Positions 5,914 to 14,634 of a DNA stretch of 25,713 nt are shown piece after piece; the stretch's first letter is position 1; each line of letters begins with the position of its first letter. The stretch is from an uncultured Duncaniella sp. Its GTDB lineage: Bacteria > Bacteroidota > Bacteroidia > Bacteroidales > Muribaculaceae. Location of the stretch: NCBI GenBank assembly GCA_910588795.1, contig CAJURI010000037.1:1-25713 (forward strand), in the 5' to 3' direction. The position numbers and the translations under genes are program-made. The notes beneath the pieces were generated by a model. The model was not told the origin of the DNA. It searched no databases and saw only the letters and a list, made by a program, of their open reading frames with translations.

Positions 5914-8766
5914 ATGTCACTAAACAAGGACTTAAGAGGCCTGACAGACGCGGAAGTGTCGGAAAGCCGACGTAAACATGGTGTCAACATTCTCTCGTCA
6001 CCCGAAAAAGATCCCTGGTGGAAGGAATTTCTTGAAAAGTTTTCCGACCCGCTCATCATCATACTGTTGGTCGCAGGAGTGCTGTCGATAGGCATCTCAT
6101 TCTATGAATACTTCGGTCTGGGGCAAGACTGGAAAGTGTTCTTCGAGCCGATAGGCATATTCATCGCCATACTTCTCGCCACCGGCCTCGCATTCATCTT
6201 CGAACAGAAAGCCAACAAAGCCTTCGCCATACTGAATCAAGTCAACGACGATGAACTCGTCGAGGTGATGCGCAACGGCACAACGACAACAATCCCGCGA
6301 AAAGATGTGGTGGTGGGCGACATAATATTTCTGAACACCGGTGACGAAATCCCGGCTGACGGAATACTTCTTGACACCGTGACACTCAGTGTGGACGAAT
6401 CGACACTCACCGGCGAGCCATTGTGTGCCAAAACCACTGACCCCGCCCACTTCGACCCTGACGCCACATATCCTTCGGACCATGTAATGCGCGGCACAAA
6501 GGTGATGGAAGGGCACGGCGTGATGCGAGCCCTTAAGGTAGGTGACGCAACCGAGATGGGGAAAGTGTTTGAGGAAGCCCAGATCGACAGTTCGGTCAAG
6601 ACTCCGCTCAACGAACAGCTTGACACTCTCGCCCGCTGGATCACCGATGCAAGCTATGTATTTGCCGGGCTCATAATAGCCGGGCAGATAGTGCATTTCC
6701 TCGGATGGAGCAATTGGCAGTCATACCTGCTCGTCATACCTGTCGCCATATTCTTCTGGCTCGTGATCAGCAAATTCAGCAGCTGGTCAAAGCCCGCATG
6801 CATTCTGTCCATCGTAGTGTTCTTCACCGTATTCATAGGCACTGTGACAGGCATATTCTCTATCCTCAACCCACAGGCCGACAGTGCCACATGGTCGCTG
6901 CTACTGGGACACACCCTCAAGACACTGATGGTGGCAGTGACTCTCATTGTTGTGGCAGTTCCCGAAGGACTGCCCATGGCAGTGACCCTGTCACTCGCTT
7001 ACTCAATGAACCGGATGCTCAGGACCAACAACCTCGTGCGAAAGATGCATGCATGCGAGACCATGGGGGCCGCCACTGTGATATGCACCGACAAGACAGG
7101 CACCCTTACACAGAACCAGATGCAGGTCTACAGGACATGTTTCTACGGACAGCCTTCCGACAATGTCATCTACGAAGGTATCGCAGTCAACTCCACCGCA
7201 CAGCTTGACACCTCCGGCGAAAAGACACAGGTGCTCGGAAACCCCACCGAAGGCGCGCTGCTCCTGTGGCTCAAAGACCGCGGCATGGACTACCATGAAC
7301 TTAAGGAGAGGGCTGAACGTCTTGAAGAACTGCCATTCACGACAGAACGGAAATACATGGCCACCGTAGTCCGATCGGGATGCGGCAAAAGGATCCTGTA
7401 CGTGAAAGGCGCGCCGGAGATCATATTCGACATGTGCTGCGACACGGCGGGTGTGACACGAAAAGAGATCGACGCGCAACTACTCGAATTCCAGAACATG
7501 GCTATGCGCACTCTCGGCTTCGCTTATCAGGAACTTTCGGATGGGGACAAGACCATCGACAGCGGCAAGGTCACAGCAACACGTCTCACCTTCCTCGGCA
7601 TAGCTGCGATATCCGATCCCGTACGTCCTGACGTACCCGAAGCAGTCAGGACTGTCACCGAAGCCGGCATCAAAATAAAGATAGTCACAGGAGACACTCC
7701 CGGCACAGCCAAAGAGATAGGCCGGCAGATAGGACTATGGGACGACACAACCGACACAGACAGCAACATCATCACCGGAGTGGAATTTGCCGGGCTAAGC
7801 GACAGCAGACTAAGCGAGATTGTGGACGGCCTGAAGATCATAGCACGCGCACGCCCAATGGACAAGAAACGTCTTGTCGAGTCTTTACAAGCCCGCAATG
7901 AGGTCGTGGCCGTGACAGGCGACGGCACCAACGACGCCCCGGCTCTGAAGACCGCCCATGTAGGACTCTCCATGGGCGACGGAACGTCAGTGGCCAAAGA
8001 GGCATCCGACATAACCATTATAGACAACTCCTTCTCATCAATAGGACGTGCCGTGATGTGGGGACGCTCACTTTACCGCAACATCCAGCGATTCCTCCTG
8101 TTCCAGCTCACCGTCAACGTTGCGGCCTGCTTTCTTGTGCTGTTCGGCTCCTTCATGGGAGCGGAATCTCCGCTTACAGTCACCCAGATGCTTTGGGTAA
8201 ACCTTATCATGGATACATTCGGGGCTATGGCTCTTGCATCGCTCCCTCCGTCCGAAAAAGTCATGAATGACCCGCCGCGCGACCGCAGAGCCTCGATATT
8301 GACCCCATCCATGATCACAGAGCTCGCCGGTGTAGGATTCCTTTTCTTCGCCATAACCCTCGGATTCTACTGGCTGTTCAACCATGCCGATGTAACATCA
8401 GTGGCACAGATGGCACATGTCAAAATCATCCCAGAGTCACCCATGACAGCCTACGAAGCCACCCTGCTATTCTCGATATTCGTGTGGACCCACTTCTGGT
8501 ACATGTTCGATGCAAGATGTTTCGGAACAGGCGAAAGCATATTCAGGACACGTATGAGCCAGGGGTTCTGGACAATAGTGGCAATAATTGTATTAGGGCA
8601 ACTATTCATAACAGAGATAGCCTACGAATTCTTCAATGTAGAACCCATGATCCATACTCTCGACTGGAAATTCAATCCATCGGGTACAGCCGATCTGCTA
8701 ATCATCATAACGGCCTCCTCACTGGTACTCTGGATACGTGAGCTATACAGGACTATTGCCAGATAG
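5914..8766 (+). CDS. Calcium-translocating P-type ATPase (PMCA-type)
   Basis: A 950-residue P2-type cation pump, probably exporting Ca2+ across the inner membrane with ATP hydrolysis. Visible marks in order: N-terminal cation-ATPase domain, actuator motif TGEP at 166-169 (TGES in most relatives, catalytic Glu kept), PEGLP ion-site motif at 350-354, phosphorylation motif DKTGT with Asp393, and hinge motif TGDGTNDAPAL from 668, followed by the C-terminal membrane segments. The ATG at 5914 (MSLNKDLRGLTDAEV) is chosen. An upstream in-frame ATG at 5869 would begin inside the palindromic repeat and add an atypical Cys-containing 15-residue stretch. About 60 residues around 265-325 form extra hydrophobic segments before the PEGLP helix. 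Ion specificity is inferred from family. Confidence 0.93.
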   Translation: MSLNKDLRGLTDAEVSESRRKHGVNILSSPEKDPWWKEFLEKFSDPLIIILLVAGVLSIGISFYEYFGLGQDWKVFFEPIGIFIAILLATGLAFIFEQKANKAFAILNQVNDDELVEVMRNGTTTTIPRKDVVVGDIIFLNTGDEIPADGILLDTVTLSVDESTLTGEPLCAKTTDPAHFDPDATYPSDHVMRGTKVMEGHGVMRALKVGDATEMGKVFEEAQIDSSVKTPLNEQLDTLARWITDASYVFAGLIIAGQIVHFLGWSNWQSYLLVIPVAIFFWLVISKFSSWSKPACILSIVVFFTVFIGTVTGIFSILNPQADSATWSLLLGHTLKTLMVAVTLIVVAVPEGLPMAVTLSLAYSMNRMLRTNNLVRKMHACETMGAATVICTDKTGTLTQNQMQVYRTCFYGQPSDNVIYEGIAVNSTAQLDTSGEKTQVLGNPTEGALLLWLKDRGMDYHELKERAERLEELPFTTERKYMATVVRSGCGKRILYVKGAPEIIFDMCCDTAGVTRKEIDAQLLEFQNMAMRTLGFAYQELSDGDKTIDSGKVTATRLTFLGIAAISDPVRPDVPEAVRTVTEAGIKIKIVTGDTPGTAKEIGRQIGLWDDTTDTDSNIITGVEFAGLSDSRLSEIVDGLKIIARARPMDKKRLVESLQARNEVVAVTGDGTNDAPALKTAHVGLSMGDGTSVAKEASDITIIDNSFSSIGRAVMWGRSLYRNIQRFLLFQLTVNVAACFLVLFGSFMGAESPLTVTQMLWVNLIMDTFGAMALASLPPSEKVMNDPPRDRRASILTPSMITELAGVGFLFFAITLGFYWLFNHADVTSVAQMAHVKIIPESPMTAYEATLLFSIFVWTHFWYMFDARCFGTGESIFRTRMSQGFWTIVAIIVLGQLFITEIAYEFFNVEPMIHTLDWKFNPSGTADLLIIITASSLVLWIRELYRTIAR

Positions 8767-8832
8767 ACAGAACCGACCACACAGCCTACCTCCCCTGCAA
8801 AAGCATCAATATTTCATCAACATTTCGAGACT

Positions 8833-9660
8833 ATGCAATCACTGAGCCTATATTTCTCACCCACCGGCGGAGGAGAGAAGATCGCCAACGCCATCCAGTC
8901 AGGTATGGACCATCACGACGGCGATTACATGTTCAATCTTAACCTCAACAAGAAGTCCCTGTCACAGGAATCAGGACACATCGAAAAGATGCCTGTGATA
9001 TTCACAATACCTGTATACGGCGGACATATGCCCAAGACAGCTGCCGAACGGTTTGACAAAGCGCACAGCAGCAACAACGATCCGGCCATCATAGTGGCAG
9101 TCTACGGCAACCGCGCATTCGAGAACGCGCTGACCGATCTGGAGGCATTTGTGCGTGAACGCGGCTTCAATCCTGTAGCGGCGGCAGCATTCCCGTGCGA
9201 GCATTCCTACAGCAATTCTGAAACCCCGATAGCAGCAGGGCGGCCCGATGACACTGACCTTAAAGCAGCCGGAGAATTCGGACGTCTGGTCCGCGAGAAG
9301 ATCCTGAGGCACGACTTCACCACCATAAATGCATCCGATCTCAAAGACGAGCCTTCGCCGGAATCATCCGTGAGGAATTTTATCTCGTTTGTCAAAAACT
9401 ACCAGGCCGAACAAGCCGCATCACCACGTAAATACTTGCCGATTCTTGATCCCGACAAATGCCCACAATGCGGAAAATGCGTTGAGATATGCCCTGTCAA
9501 TGCCATACGCAGCGACCTCTCCACTGATCCGTCACTATGCATAAAGTGCTGCGCATGTGTGAAAAACTGTCCATCCGGAGCAAGGACATTCCAATCCCCG
9601 TTTGCAGTGCCGCTCTCTGAAAATTTCCAGACACGCAAGTCGCCTCACTGGATTTTATAA
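8833..9660 (+). CDS. EFR1-type flavodoxin/4Fe-4S ferredoxin fusion
   Basis: A 275-residue cytoplasmic electron-transfer protein. The N-terminal half is flavodoxin-like, with the FMN phosphate-loop signature YFSPTGGGEKIANAI at about 7-21. The C-terminal part carries two [4Fe-4S] motifs, CPQCGKCVEICP and CIKCCACVKNCP. This order is that of the EFR1 family ferredoxins common in anaerobes. The redox partner is unknown. It starts 66 bases after the calcium ATPase on the same strand with no clear promoter or terminator between, so co-transcription is possible, but no functional link to the pump is evident. Confidence 0.88.
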   Translation: MQSLSLYFSPTGGGEKIANAIQSGMDHHDGDYMFNLNLNKKSLSQESGHIEKMPVIFTIPVYGGHMPKTAAERFDKAHSSNNDPAIIVAVYGNRAFENALTDLEAFVRERGFNPVAAAAFPCEHSYSNSETPIAAGRPDDTDLKAAGEFGRLVREKILRHDFTTINASDLKDEPSPESSVRNFISFVKNYQAEQAASPRKYLPILDPDKCPQCGKCVEICPVNAIRSDLSTDPSLCIKCCACVKNCPSGARTFQSPFAVPLSENFQTRKSPHWIL

Positions 9661-9700
9661 CTTTGGCACTTCACACATATGGATTCTCGACAATTTTCAC

Positions 9701-9708
9701 TACTTTTG
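9701..9708 (+). promoter_or_regulatory. -7 box of the ugd-rml operon promoter
   Basis: TACTTTTG is a perfect TAnnTTTG. No clear -33 TTG lies at the expected distance. The predicted start near 9715 leaves a leader of only about 14 bases before the ATG at 9729. The 29 bases from this box to the start codon are nearly identical to the rsmG start region at 15517-15547. Confidence 0.6.
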
Positions 9709-9728
9709 CAGAGTAATCGATTTATCAT

Positions 9729-11042
9729 ATGAACATTGCGATTGTTGGCACAGGATATGTAGGGCTTGTCTCGGGCACATGCTTCGCCGAGGTGGGTTTC
9801 GACGTGACCTGCATCGATATTGACAAAAGGAAGATTGATGAGCTCACACGCGGCATAATACCCATCTATGAGCCACGGCTTGATGAGATGGTGAGGAAAA
9901 ATGTCGAAGCCGGCAGGCTCCACTTCTCCACATCACTGCCTGATGTGATCGACAACGTGGAAGTAGTATTCTCGGCCGTAGGCACACCCCCTGACGAAGA
10001 CGGCTCCGCCGACCTGAAATATGTCCTTGCCGTGGCCAAGACTTTCGGTGAAAATATCAAGAAATACACAATACTTGTCACCAAGTCAACTGTGCCGGTA
10101 GGAACGGCGGCCAAAGTGAAGGAGACAGTCCGGGCGGAACTGCAACGCAGAGGAGTCGACATACCGTTTGATGTAGCATCCAATCCCGAATTTCTCAAGG
10201 AAGGAGCAGCCATCAAGGACTTCATGTCACCTGACCGTGTGGTCATAGGCACCGAAAGCCCCCGGGCACGCACCGTGATATCACGCCTGTACAAGCCTTT
10301 CATGCTCAAAGACGAGAGAATGATATACACCGACATTCCATCGGCCGAGATGATAAAATATGCAGCCAACTCAATGCTTGCCACTCGCATATCGTTCATG
10401 AACGACATAGCCAACCTGTGCGAACTTGTGGGCGCGAACGTCAACATGGTGCGCAAAGGGATAGGCACCGACACCCGCATTGGGAAAAAATTCCTATACC
10501 CGGGATGCGGATACGGCGGCTCATGTTTCCCAAAAGATGTCAAAGCCCTTATCAAGACAGCCGAGCAGAACGGATACAGGATGGAAGTGCTGCGGGCTGT
10601 GGAGAGCGTAAACGAACGGCAGAAATCAATCCTGTTCGACAAACTCATGCGTCATTTCCATGGTGATATCACCGGACGCACCGTAGCCATGTGGGGGCTG
10701 GCATTCAAACCAGAGACAGATGACATGCGCGAAGCACCATCGCTCGTTCTTATCGACCTGATCACCGGAGCCGGAGGTAAAGTCAAGGTATATGACCCCG
10801 TGGCCATGAACGAATGCCGCCGTCGCCTCGGCGACAAAGTGACCTACTGCAAGGACATGTACGAGGCCGCTGTCGATGCCGACGCCATCATGCTTGTCAC
10901 CGAATGGAACGAGCTCAGAGTGCCATCCTACGCTGCTCTCGAACGGATCATGGCCGAAAAGGTAATAATCGATGGAAGAAACATCTACGATCCGGAAGAA
11001 GCTGCCGAACATGGATTCACATATATGTGCATCGGTCGATGA
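9729..11042 (+). CDS. ugd: UDP-glucose 6-dehydrogenase
   Basis: A 437-residue cytoplasmic enzyme that oxidises UDP-glucose to UDP-glucuronate using two NAD+, feeding surface polysaccharide synthesis. It has the N-terminal Rossmann motif GTGYVGLVSG at 7-16, the central motif EFLKEGAAIKDF, and the catalytic cysteine Cys266 in GYGGSCFPKD. A C-terminal UDP-binding domain follows (GLAFKPETDDMREAPS). Length and motifs are standard for the UDP-glucose/GDP-mannose dehydrogenase family; the YGGSCFPKD form favours UDP-glucose. It is first in an operon with rmlA, rmlC, rmlD and rmlB. Confidence 0.95.
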   Translation: MNIAIVGTGYVGLVSGTCFAEVGFDVTCIDIDKRKIDELTRGIIPIYEPRLDEMVRKNVEAGRLHFSTSLPDVIDNVEVVFSAVGTPPDEDGSADLKYVLAVAKTFGENIKKYTILVTKSTVPVGTAAKVKETVRAELQRRGVDIPFDVASNPEFLKEGAAIKDFMSPDRVVIGTESPRARTVISRLYKPFMLKDERMIYTDIPSAEMIKYAANSMLATRISFMNDIANLCELVGANVNMVRKGIGTDTRIGKKFLYPGCGYGGSCFPKDVKALIKTAEQNGYRMEVLRAVESVNERQKSILFDKLMRHFHGDITGRTVAMWGLAFKPETDDMREAPSLVLIDLITGAGGKVKVYDPVAMNECRRRLGDKVTYCKDMYEAAVDADAIMLVTEWNELRVPSYAALERIMAEKVIIDGRNIYDPEEAAEHGFTYMCIGR

Positions 11043-11107
11043 CCGTAGCTGAAAAATATAATAGCGACAACAAAATATTTGATAATTCCAGAATTCCTGA
11101 CAAGTTT

Positions 11108-12013
11108 ATGAAAGGCATTGTTCTTGCCGGCGGATCCGGCACAAGATTGTATCCTATCACCAAAGGTGTGAGCAAACAGCTTCTGCCCATTTTTGACAAG
11201 CCAATGGTCTACTATCCCATTTCCACGCTCATGCTTGCAGGGATCAGGGACATACTCATAATATCCACACCGTTTGACCTCCCGATGTTCAAGCATCTGC
11301 TTGGCGACGGCAGCGACTACGGTGTCAGATTCTCATATGCCGAGCAGCCCTCCCCGGACGGTCTTGCCCAGGCCTTCATAATCGGAAAAGAATTCATCGG
11401 TAACGATTCGGCCTGCCTCGTGCTCGGCGACAACATATTCCATGGCGCAGGATTCTCACAGCTGCTCAAGGAATCAGTCGAGACAGCTGAAAAGGAGGGG
11501 AAGGCCACCGTATTCGGCTATTGGGTCGACGACCCCGAACGTTACGGCGTAGCTGAATTCGACAAGGACGGCAACTGCCTGTCCATTGAAGAGAAACCAG
11601 AGCAGCCAAAAAGCAATTACGCTGTTGTGGGACTTTACTTTTACCCCAACAAAGTTGTGGACGTGGCTGCCGCCATAAAGCCATCAGCACGCGGAGAGCT
11701 TGAGATAACCACTGTGAACCAGCAGTTCCTCAGCGACGGAGAGCTGAAAGTACGCACCCTGCCACGCGGTTTCGCATGGCTGGACACCGGGACCCATGAT
11801 TCGCTCGCCGAGGCATCGATATACGTGGAAGTGCTCGAGAAACGCCAGGGACTGAAGATAGCATGCCTCGAAGGCATCGCATACCGCCAAGGGTGGATCT
11901 CCGAGGACAAAATGAGGGAACTCGCACAGCCCATGCTCAAGAACAACTACGGGAAATACCTTCTCAAAGTTATCGACGAGGTTAAAAGGACCGGAATAAA
12001 AAATTTAGACTAA
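11108..12013 (+). CDS. rmlA: Glucose-1-phosphate thymidylyltransferase
   Basis: RmlA joins dTTP and glucose-1-phosphate to dTDP-glucose, the first step to dTDP-L-rhamnose. The chosen ATG gives 301 residues beginning MKGIVLAGGSGTRLYPIT, the canonical start with the nucleotide-binding GGSGTRLYP loop. KGVSKQLLPIFDKPM and the LGDNIFHG motif are also present. An in-frame ATG at 11039 overlaps the ugd stop (ATGA) and would add 23 unremarkable residues; translational coupling from it is possible, but the family start fits the downstream ATG better. The stop codon falls in a copy of the AAGAGGT repeat, and rmlC starts ten bases later. Confidence 0.95.
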   Translation: MKGIVLAGGSGTRLYPITKGVSKQLLPIFDKPMVYYPISTLMLAGIRDILIISTPFDLPMFKHLLGDGSDYGVRFSYAEQPSPDGLAQAFIIGKEFIGNDSACLVLGDNIFHGAGFSQLLKESVETAEKEGKATVFGYWVDDPERYGVAEFDKDGNCLSIEEKPEQPKSNYAVVGLYFYPNKVVDVAAAIKPSARGELEITTVNQQFLSDGELKVRTLPRGFAWLDTGTHDSLAEASIYVEVLEKRQGLKIACLEGIAYRQGWISEDKMRELAQPMLKNNYGKYLLKVIDEVKRTGIKNLD

Positions 12014-12026
12014 GAGGTTGTTTATG
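12011..12026 (+). repeat. Half copy of the AAGAGGT repeat between rmlA and rmlC (copy 3)
   Basis: TAAGAGGTTGTTTATG contains the rmlA stop (TAA at 12011-12013) and runs into the rmlC ATG (12024-12026). It matches the left arm of copies 1, 2 and 4, but no right arm follows, so it should not fold as the other copies do. Confidence 0.5.
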
Positions 12027-12599
12027 GAAGTAATCAATACCGACATTGAAGGCGTGATGATCATAGAGCCTCGCGTGTTCACTGACGCGCGCGGATATTT
12101 CTTTGAAAGCTACAACAAGAAGGAATTTGACATGAAAGTGCGTCCCATCGATTTTGTGCAGGACAACGAATCCATGTCTACCAGAGGAGTCATGCGCGGA
12201 TTGCATTTTCAGCTCCCCCCCTTCACCCAGTCCAAACTTGTGAGATGCGTAAAAGGTGCCGTGCTTGATGTAGCCGTAGATATCCGTAAAGGCTCACCGA
12301 CCTACGGCCGACACGTCGCAGTCGAACTGACCGAGAGCAATCACCGCCAGTTTTTCGTGCCGAGAGGTTTCGCCCATGGATTCGCCGTCCTGTCGGACAT
12401 AGCAGTGTTCCAATATAAATGTGACAACTTCTACGCCCCCCAGGCCGACGGAGGCATCTCCATCTCCGACACATCGCTCGGAATAGACTGGCGCATAGAT
12501 CCGGCCGAGGCGATATTGTCGGAGAAGGACACGAGGCATCCTCTTCTTGCAGAATTCGACTCTCCGTTTGATTTCAACACCGATCTTTATAACCTATGA
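12024..12599 (+). CDS. rmlC: dTDP-4-dehydrorhamnose 3,5-epimerase
   Basis: A 191-residue cupin-fold enzyme that epimerises dTDP-4-keto-6-deoxyglucose at C3 and C5. The N-terminus MEVINTDIEGVMIIEPRVF is canonical. Active-site landmarks are DARGYFFESY, RGLHFQ with the catalytic-type His61, and FVPRGFAHGFAVLSD. The ATG at 12024 is preferred over a TTG two codons upstream that lies in the repeat. It overlaps rmlD by four bases (ATGA), which implies translational coupling in the rml operon. Confidence 0.95.
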   Translation: MEVINTDIEGVMIIEPRVFTDARGYFFESYNKKEFDMKVRPIDFVQDNESMSTRGVMRGLHFQLPPFTQSKLVRCVKGAVLDVAVDIRKGSPTYGRHVAVELTESNHRQFFVPRGFAHGFAVLSDIAVFQYKCDNFYAPQADGGISISDTSLGIDWRIDPAEAILSEKDTRHPLLAEFDSPFDFNTDLYNL

Positions 12600-13471
12600 A
12601 CATATTAGTGACAGGAGCCAACGGCCAGCTCGGCAATTGCTTCCGCAATTGTTTCCAGCGAGGCTCCAAGGACAATTACATATTCACGGATGTGGCAGAG
12701 CTTGACATCACCGATCCTACAGCGGTCAGACGCATGGTCGCTGACAATAAGATCGGAATCATAATAAACTGTGCCGCTTACACCAATGTCGACAAAGCCG
12801 AGGAGGACGCCGCCTTTGCCGAGACACTTAATTCGACAGCCGTCCGCAATCTTGCGGATGCCATCAAAGACAATGACGGCACACTGATACACATATCCAC
12901 CGACTATGTGTTCGGGAAAGAGCCGTACAATGTGCCCTGCAGGGAAGACCAGACCGGCACCCCGACAGGCGTGTACGGGCTTACAAAACTCCATGGCGAA
13001 CAGGCGATAGCTGCAAGCGGAGCCAAAGCCTTGATATTCCGCACAGCATGGCTATATTCGGAATACGGCAAGAACTTCGTAAAAACGATGCTCGGACTGA
13101 CATCATCAAAGCCGTCGCTCAAAGTTGTATTCGATCAGACCGGGACACCGACATATGCCCAGGATCTTGCCGACACAATCTTCGATATAATAGAGAAGCG
13201 GCAGTATAATGGCAACGAAGGTACCTACCATTACTCTAATGAAGGCGTATGCTCATGGTATGACTTCACAAAAATGATAGCCGCAATGGCCGGAAACGAC
13301 ACTTGCGACATACAGCCGTGCCACTCCGACGAATTCCCATCCAAAGTAAAACGTCCATCCTACTCTGTGCTTGACAAGACCAAAGTCAAGGAGACTTTCG
13401 GGATCAGAATCCCGTATTGGACCGATTCACTCAGAAAATGCATCAATAACATCAAAGCCCATGAAGCGTAA
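12596..13471 (+). CDS. rmlD: dTDP-4-dehydrorhamnose reductase
   Basis: RmlD carries out the NAD(P)H-dependent last step to dTDP-L-rhamnose. This 291-residue extended-SDR protein shows the cofactor loop GANGQLG at 7-13, STDYVF at 101-106, and the catalytic YxxxK as Tyr127/Lys131 (YGLTKLHGE). The length is normal. It overlaps rmlC by four bases and rmlB by eleven bases, so the three genes are tightly coupled. Confidence 0.95.
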   Translation: MNILVTGANGQLGNCFRNCFQRGSKDNYIFTDVAELDITDPTAVRRMVADNKIGIIINCAAYTNVDKAEEDAAFAETLNSTAVRNLADAIKDNDGTLIHISTDYVFGKEPYNVPCREDQTGTPTGVYGLTKLHGEQAIAASGAKALIFRTAWLYSEYGKNFVKTMLGLTSSKPSLKVVFDQTGTPTYAQDLADTIFDIIEKRQYNGNEGTYHYSNEGVCSWYDFTKMIAAMAGNDTCDIQPCHSDEFPSKVKRPSYSVLDKTKVKETFGIRIPYWTDSLRKCINNIKAHEA

Positions 13472-14597
13472 TATCATCATAACAGGAGGAGCCGGCTTTA
13501 TCGGTTCACATGTGGTAAGACTTTTTGTCAACAAATACCCAGAATACCATATAATCAATGTCGACAAGCTGACATATGCGGGCAATCTCGCCAATCTCTC
13601 CGACATAGAGGGCAAGCCCAACTACACATTCGTCAAGGCCGACATATGCGACTTCGACATGATGCTCGGGCTGATCAGGGAACACAACGTTGACGGTATA
13701 ATACATCTTGCCGCCGAAAGCCATGTGGACCGTTCTATAAAGGATCCGTTCACATTCGCACGCACCAACGTGATGGGCACACTCTCGCTTCTCCAGGCTG
13801 CTAAAGTGTACTGGGAATCCCTTCCCGAAAAATATGAGGGGAAACGCTTCTATCACATATCGACCGATGAAGTGTACGGAGCACTCGAACTTACCGATCC
13901 CGAAGGCATACAATCACCATTCACAACCGCAGCCTCGTCCAAGGACCACCATCATGCCTACGGCACAGAATTCTTTCTGGAGACCACGAAATACAATCCA
14001 CATTCCCCTTACAGCGCATCCAAGGCATCAAGCGACCATTTCGTTCGCGCCTACCATGACACATACGGAATGCCGACCATCGTGACAAACTGCTCCAACA
14101 ATTACGGGCCATATCAATTCCCTGAGAAACTGATCCCCCTGTTCATCAACAATATACGACACCGCAAGCCACTCCCCGTCTACGGCAAGGGAGAGAACGT
14201 GCGCGACTGGCTATACGTCGTTGACCACGCACGGGCCATCGACCTTATATTCCATGAGGGCAAGATTGCCGAAACATATAATATAGGTGGCTTCAACGAA
14301 TGGAAGAACATCGACATCATCAAGGTCGTGATCAAGACTGTCGACCGTCTGCTCGGCAATCCCGAAGGATATTCCGACGAGTTGATAACCTATGTGACCG
14401 ACCGTGCCGGACATGACCTGCGCTATGCGATAGACTCCCGAAAACTTCAGAGAGAACTCGGATGGGAACCCTCGCTGCAGTTTGAGGAAGGGATTGAAAA
14501 GACCGTCCGCTGGTATCTTGACAATCAGTCCTGGATGGACAACATCACATCAGGCGACTACGAACGTTACTACGACGACATGTACAAGAACCGCTGA
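13461..14597 (+). CDS. rmlB: dTDP-glucose 4,6-dehydratase
   Basis: RmlB converts dTDP-glucose to dTDP-4-keto-6-deoxyglucose with tightly bound NAD+. The protein is 378 residues, with GGAGFIGSH at 9-17, the Asp136-Glu137 pair in STDEVYG, and the catalytic Tyr184/Lys188 in YSASKAS. Between these lies a His-rich loop (TAASSKDHHHAYGTEFF) that makes the spacing about 17 residues longer than in the enterobacterial enzyme; I recall this enlarged loop as common in Bacteroidales RmlB. The ATG at 13461 gives the canonical MKRNIIITGGAGFIG start and overlaps the end of rmlD. It is the last gene of the operon and convergent with the S1-domain gene. Confidence 0.95.
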   Translation: MKRNIIITGGAGFIGSHVVRLFVNKYPEYHIINVDKLTYAGNLANLSDIEGKPNYTFVKADICDFDMMLGLIREHNVDGIIHLAAESHVDRSIKDPFTFARTNVMGTLSLLQAAKVYWESLPEKYEGKRFYHISTDEVYGALELTDPEGIQSPFTTAASSKDHHHAYGTEFFLETTKYNPHSPYSASKASSDHFVRAYHDTYGMPTIVTNCSNNYGPYQFPEKLIPLFINNIRHRKPLPVYGKGENVRDWLYVVDHARAIDLIFHEGKIAETYNIGGFNEWKNIDIIKVVIKTVDRLLGNPEGYSDELITYVTDRAGHDLRYAIDSRKLQRELGWEPSLQFEEGIEKTVRWYLDNQSWMDNITSGDYERYYDDMYKNR

Positions 14598-14634
14598 ACC
14601 GGCTACATACCGCCGAAGACCGGCATAAAACCTG

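Noticed and set aside
9866..10648. A 260-codon open frame on the minus strand across ugd
   Set aside because: It lies fully within ugd, whose motifs are complete, and its translation is Ser/Arg-rich low-complexity with no domain or promoter.
10814..11107. A long N-terminal extension of rmlA overlapping the end of ugd
   Set aside because: The extension overlaps ugd by over 200 bases and encodes Arg/His-rich sequence; the canonical RmlA start is at 11108.
13371..13460. A 30-residue N-terminal extension of rmlB overlapping rmlD
   Set aside because: The Rossmann start MKRNIIITGGAGFIG at 13461 is canonical, and the extension is out-of-frame rmlD sequence.
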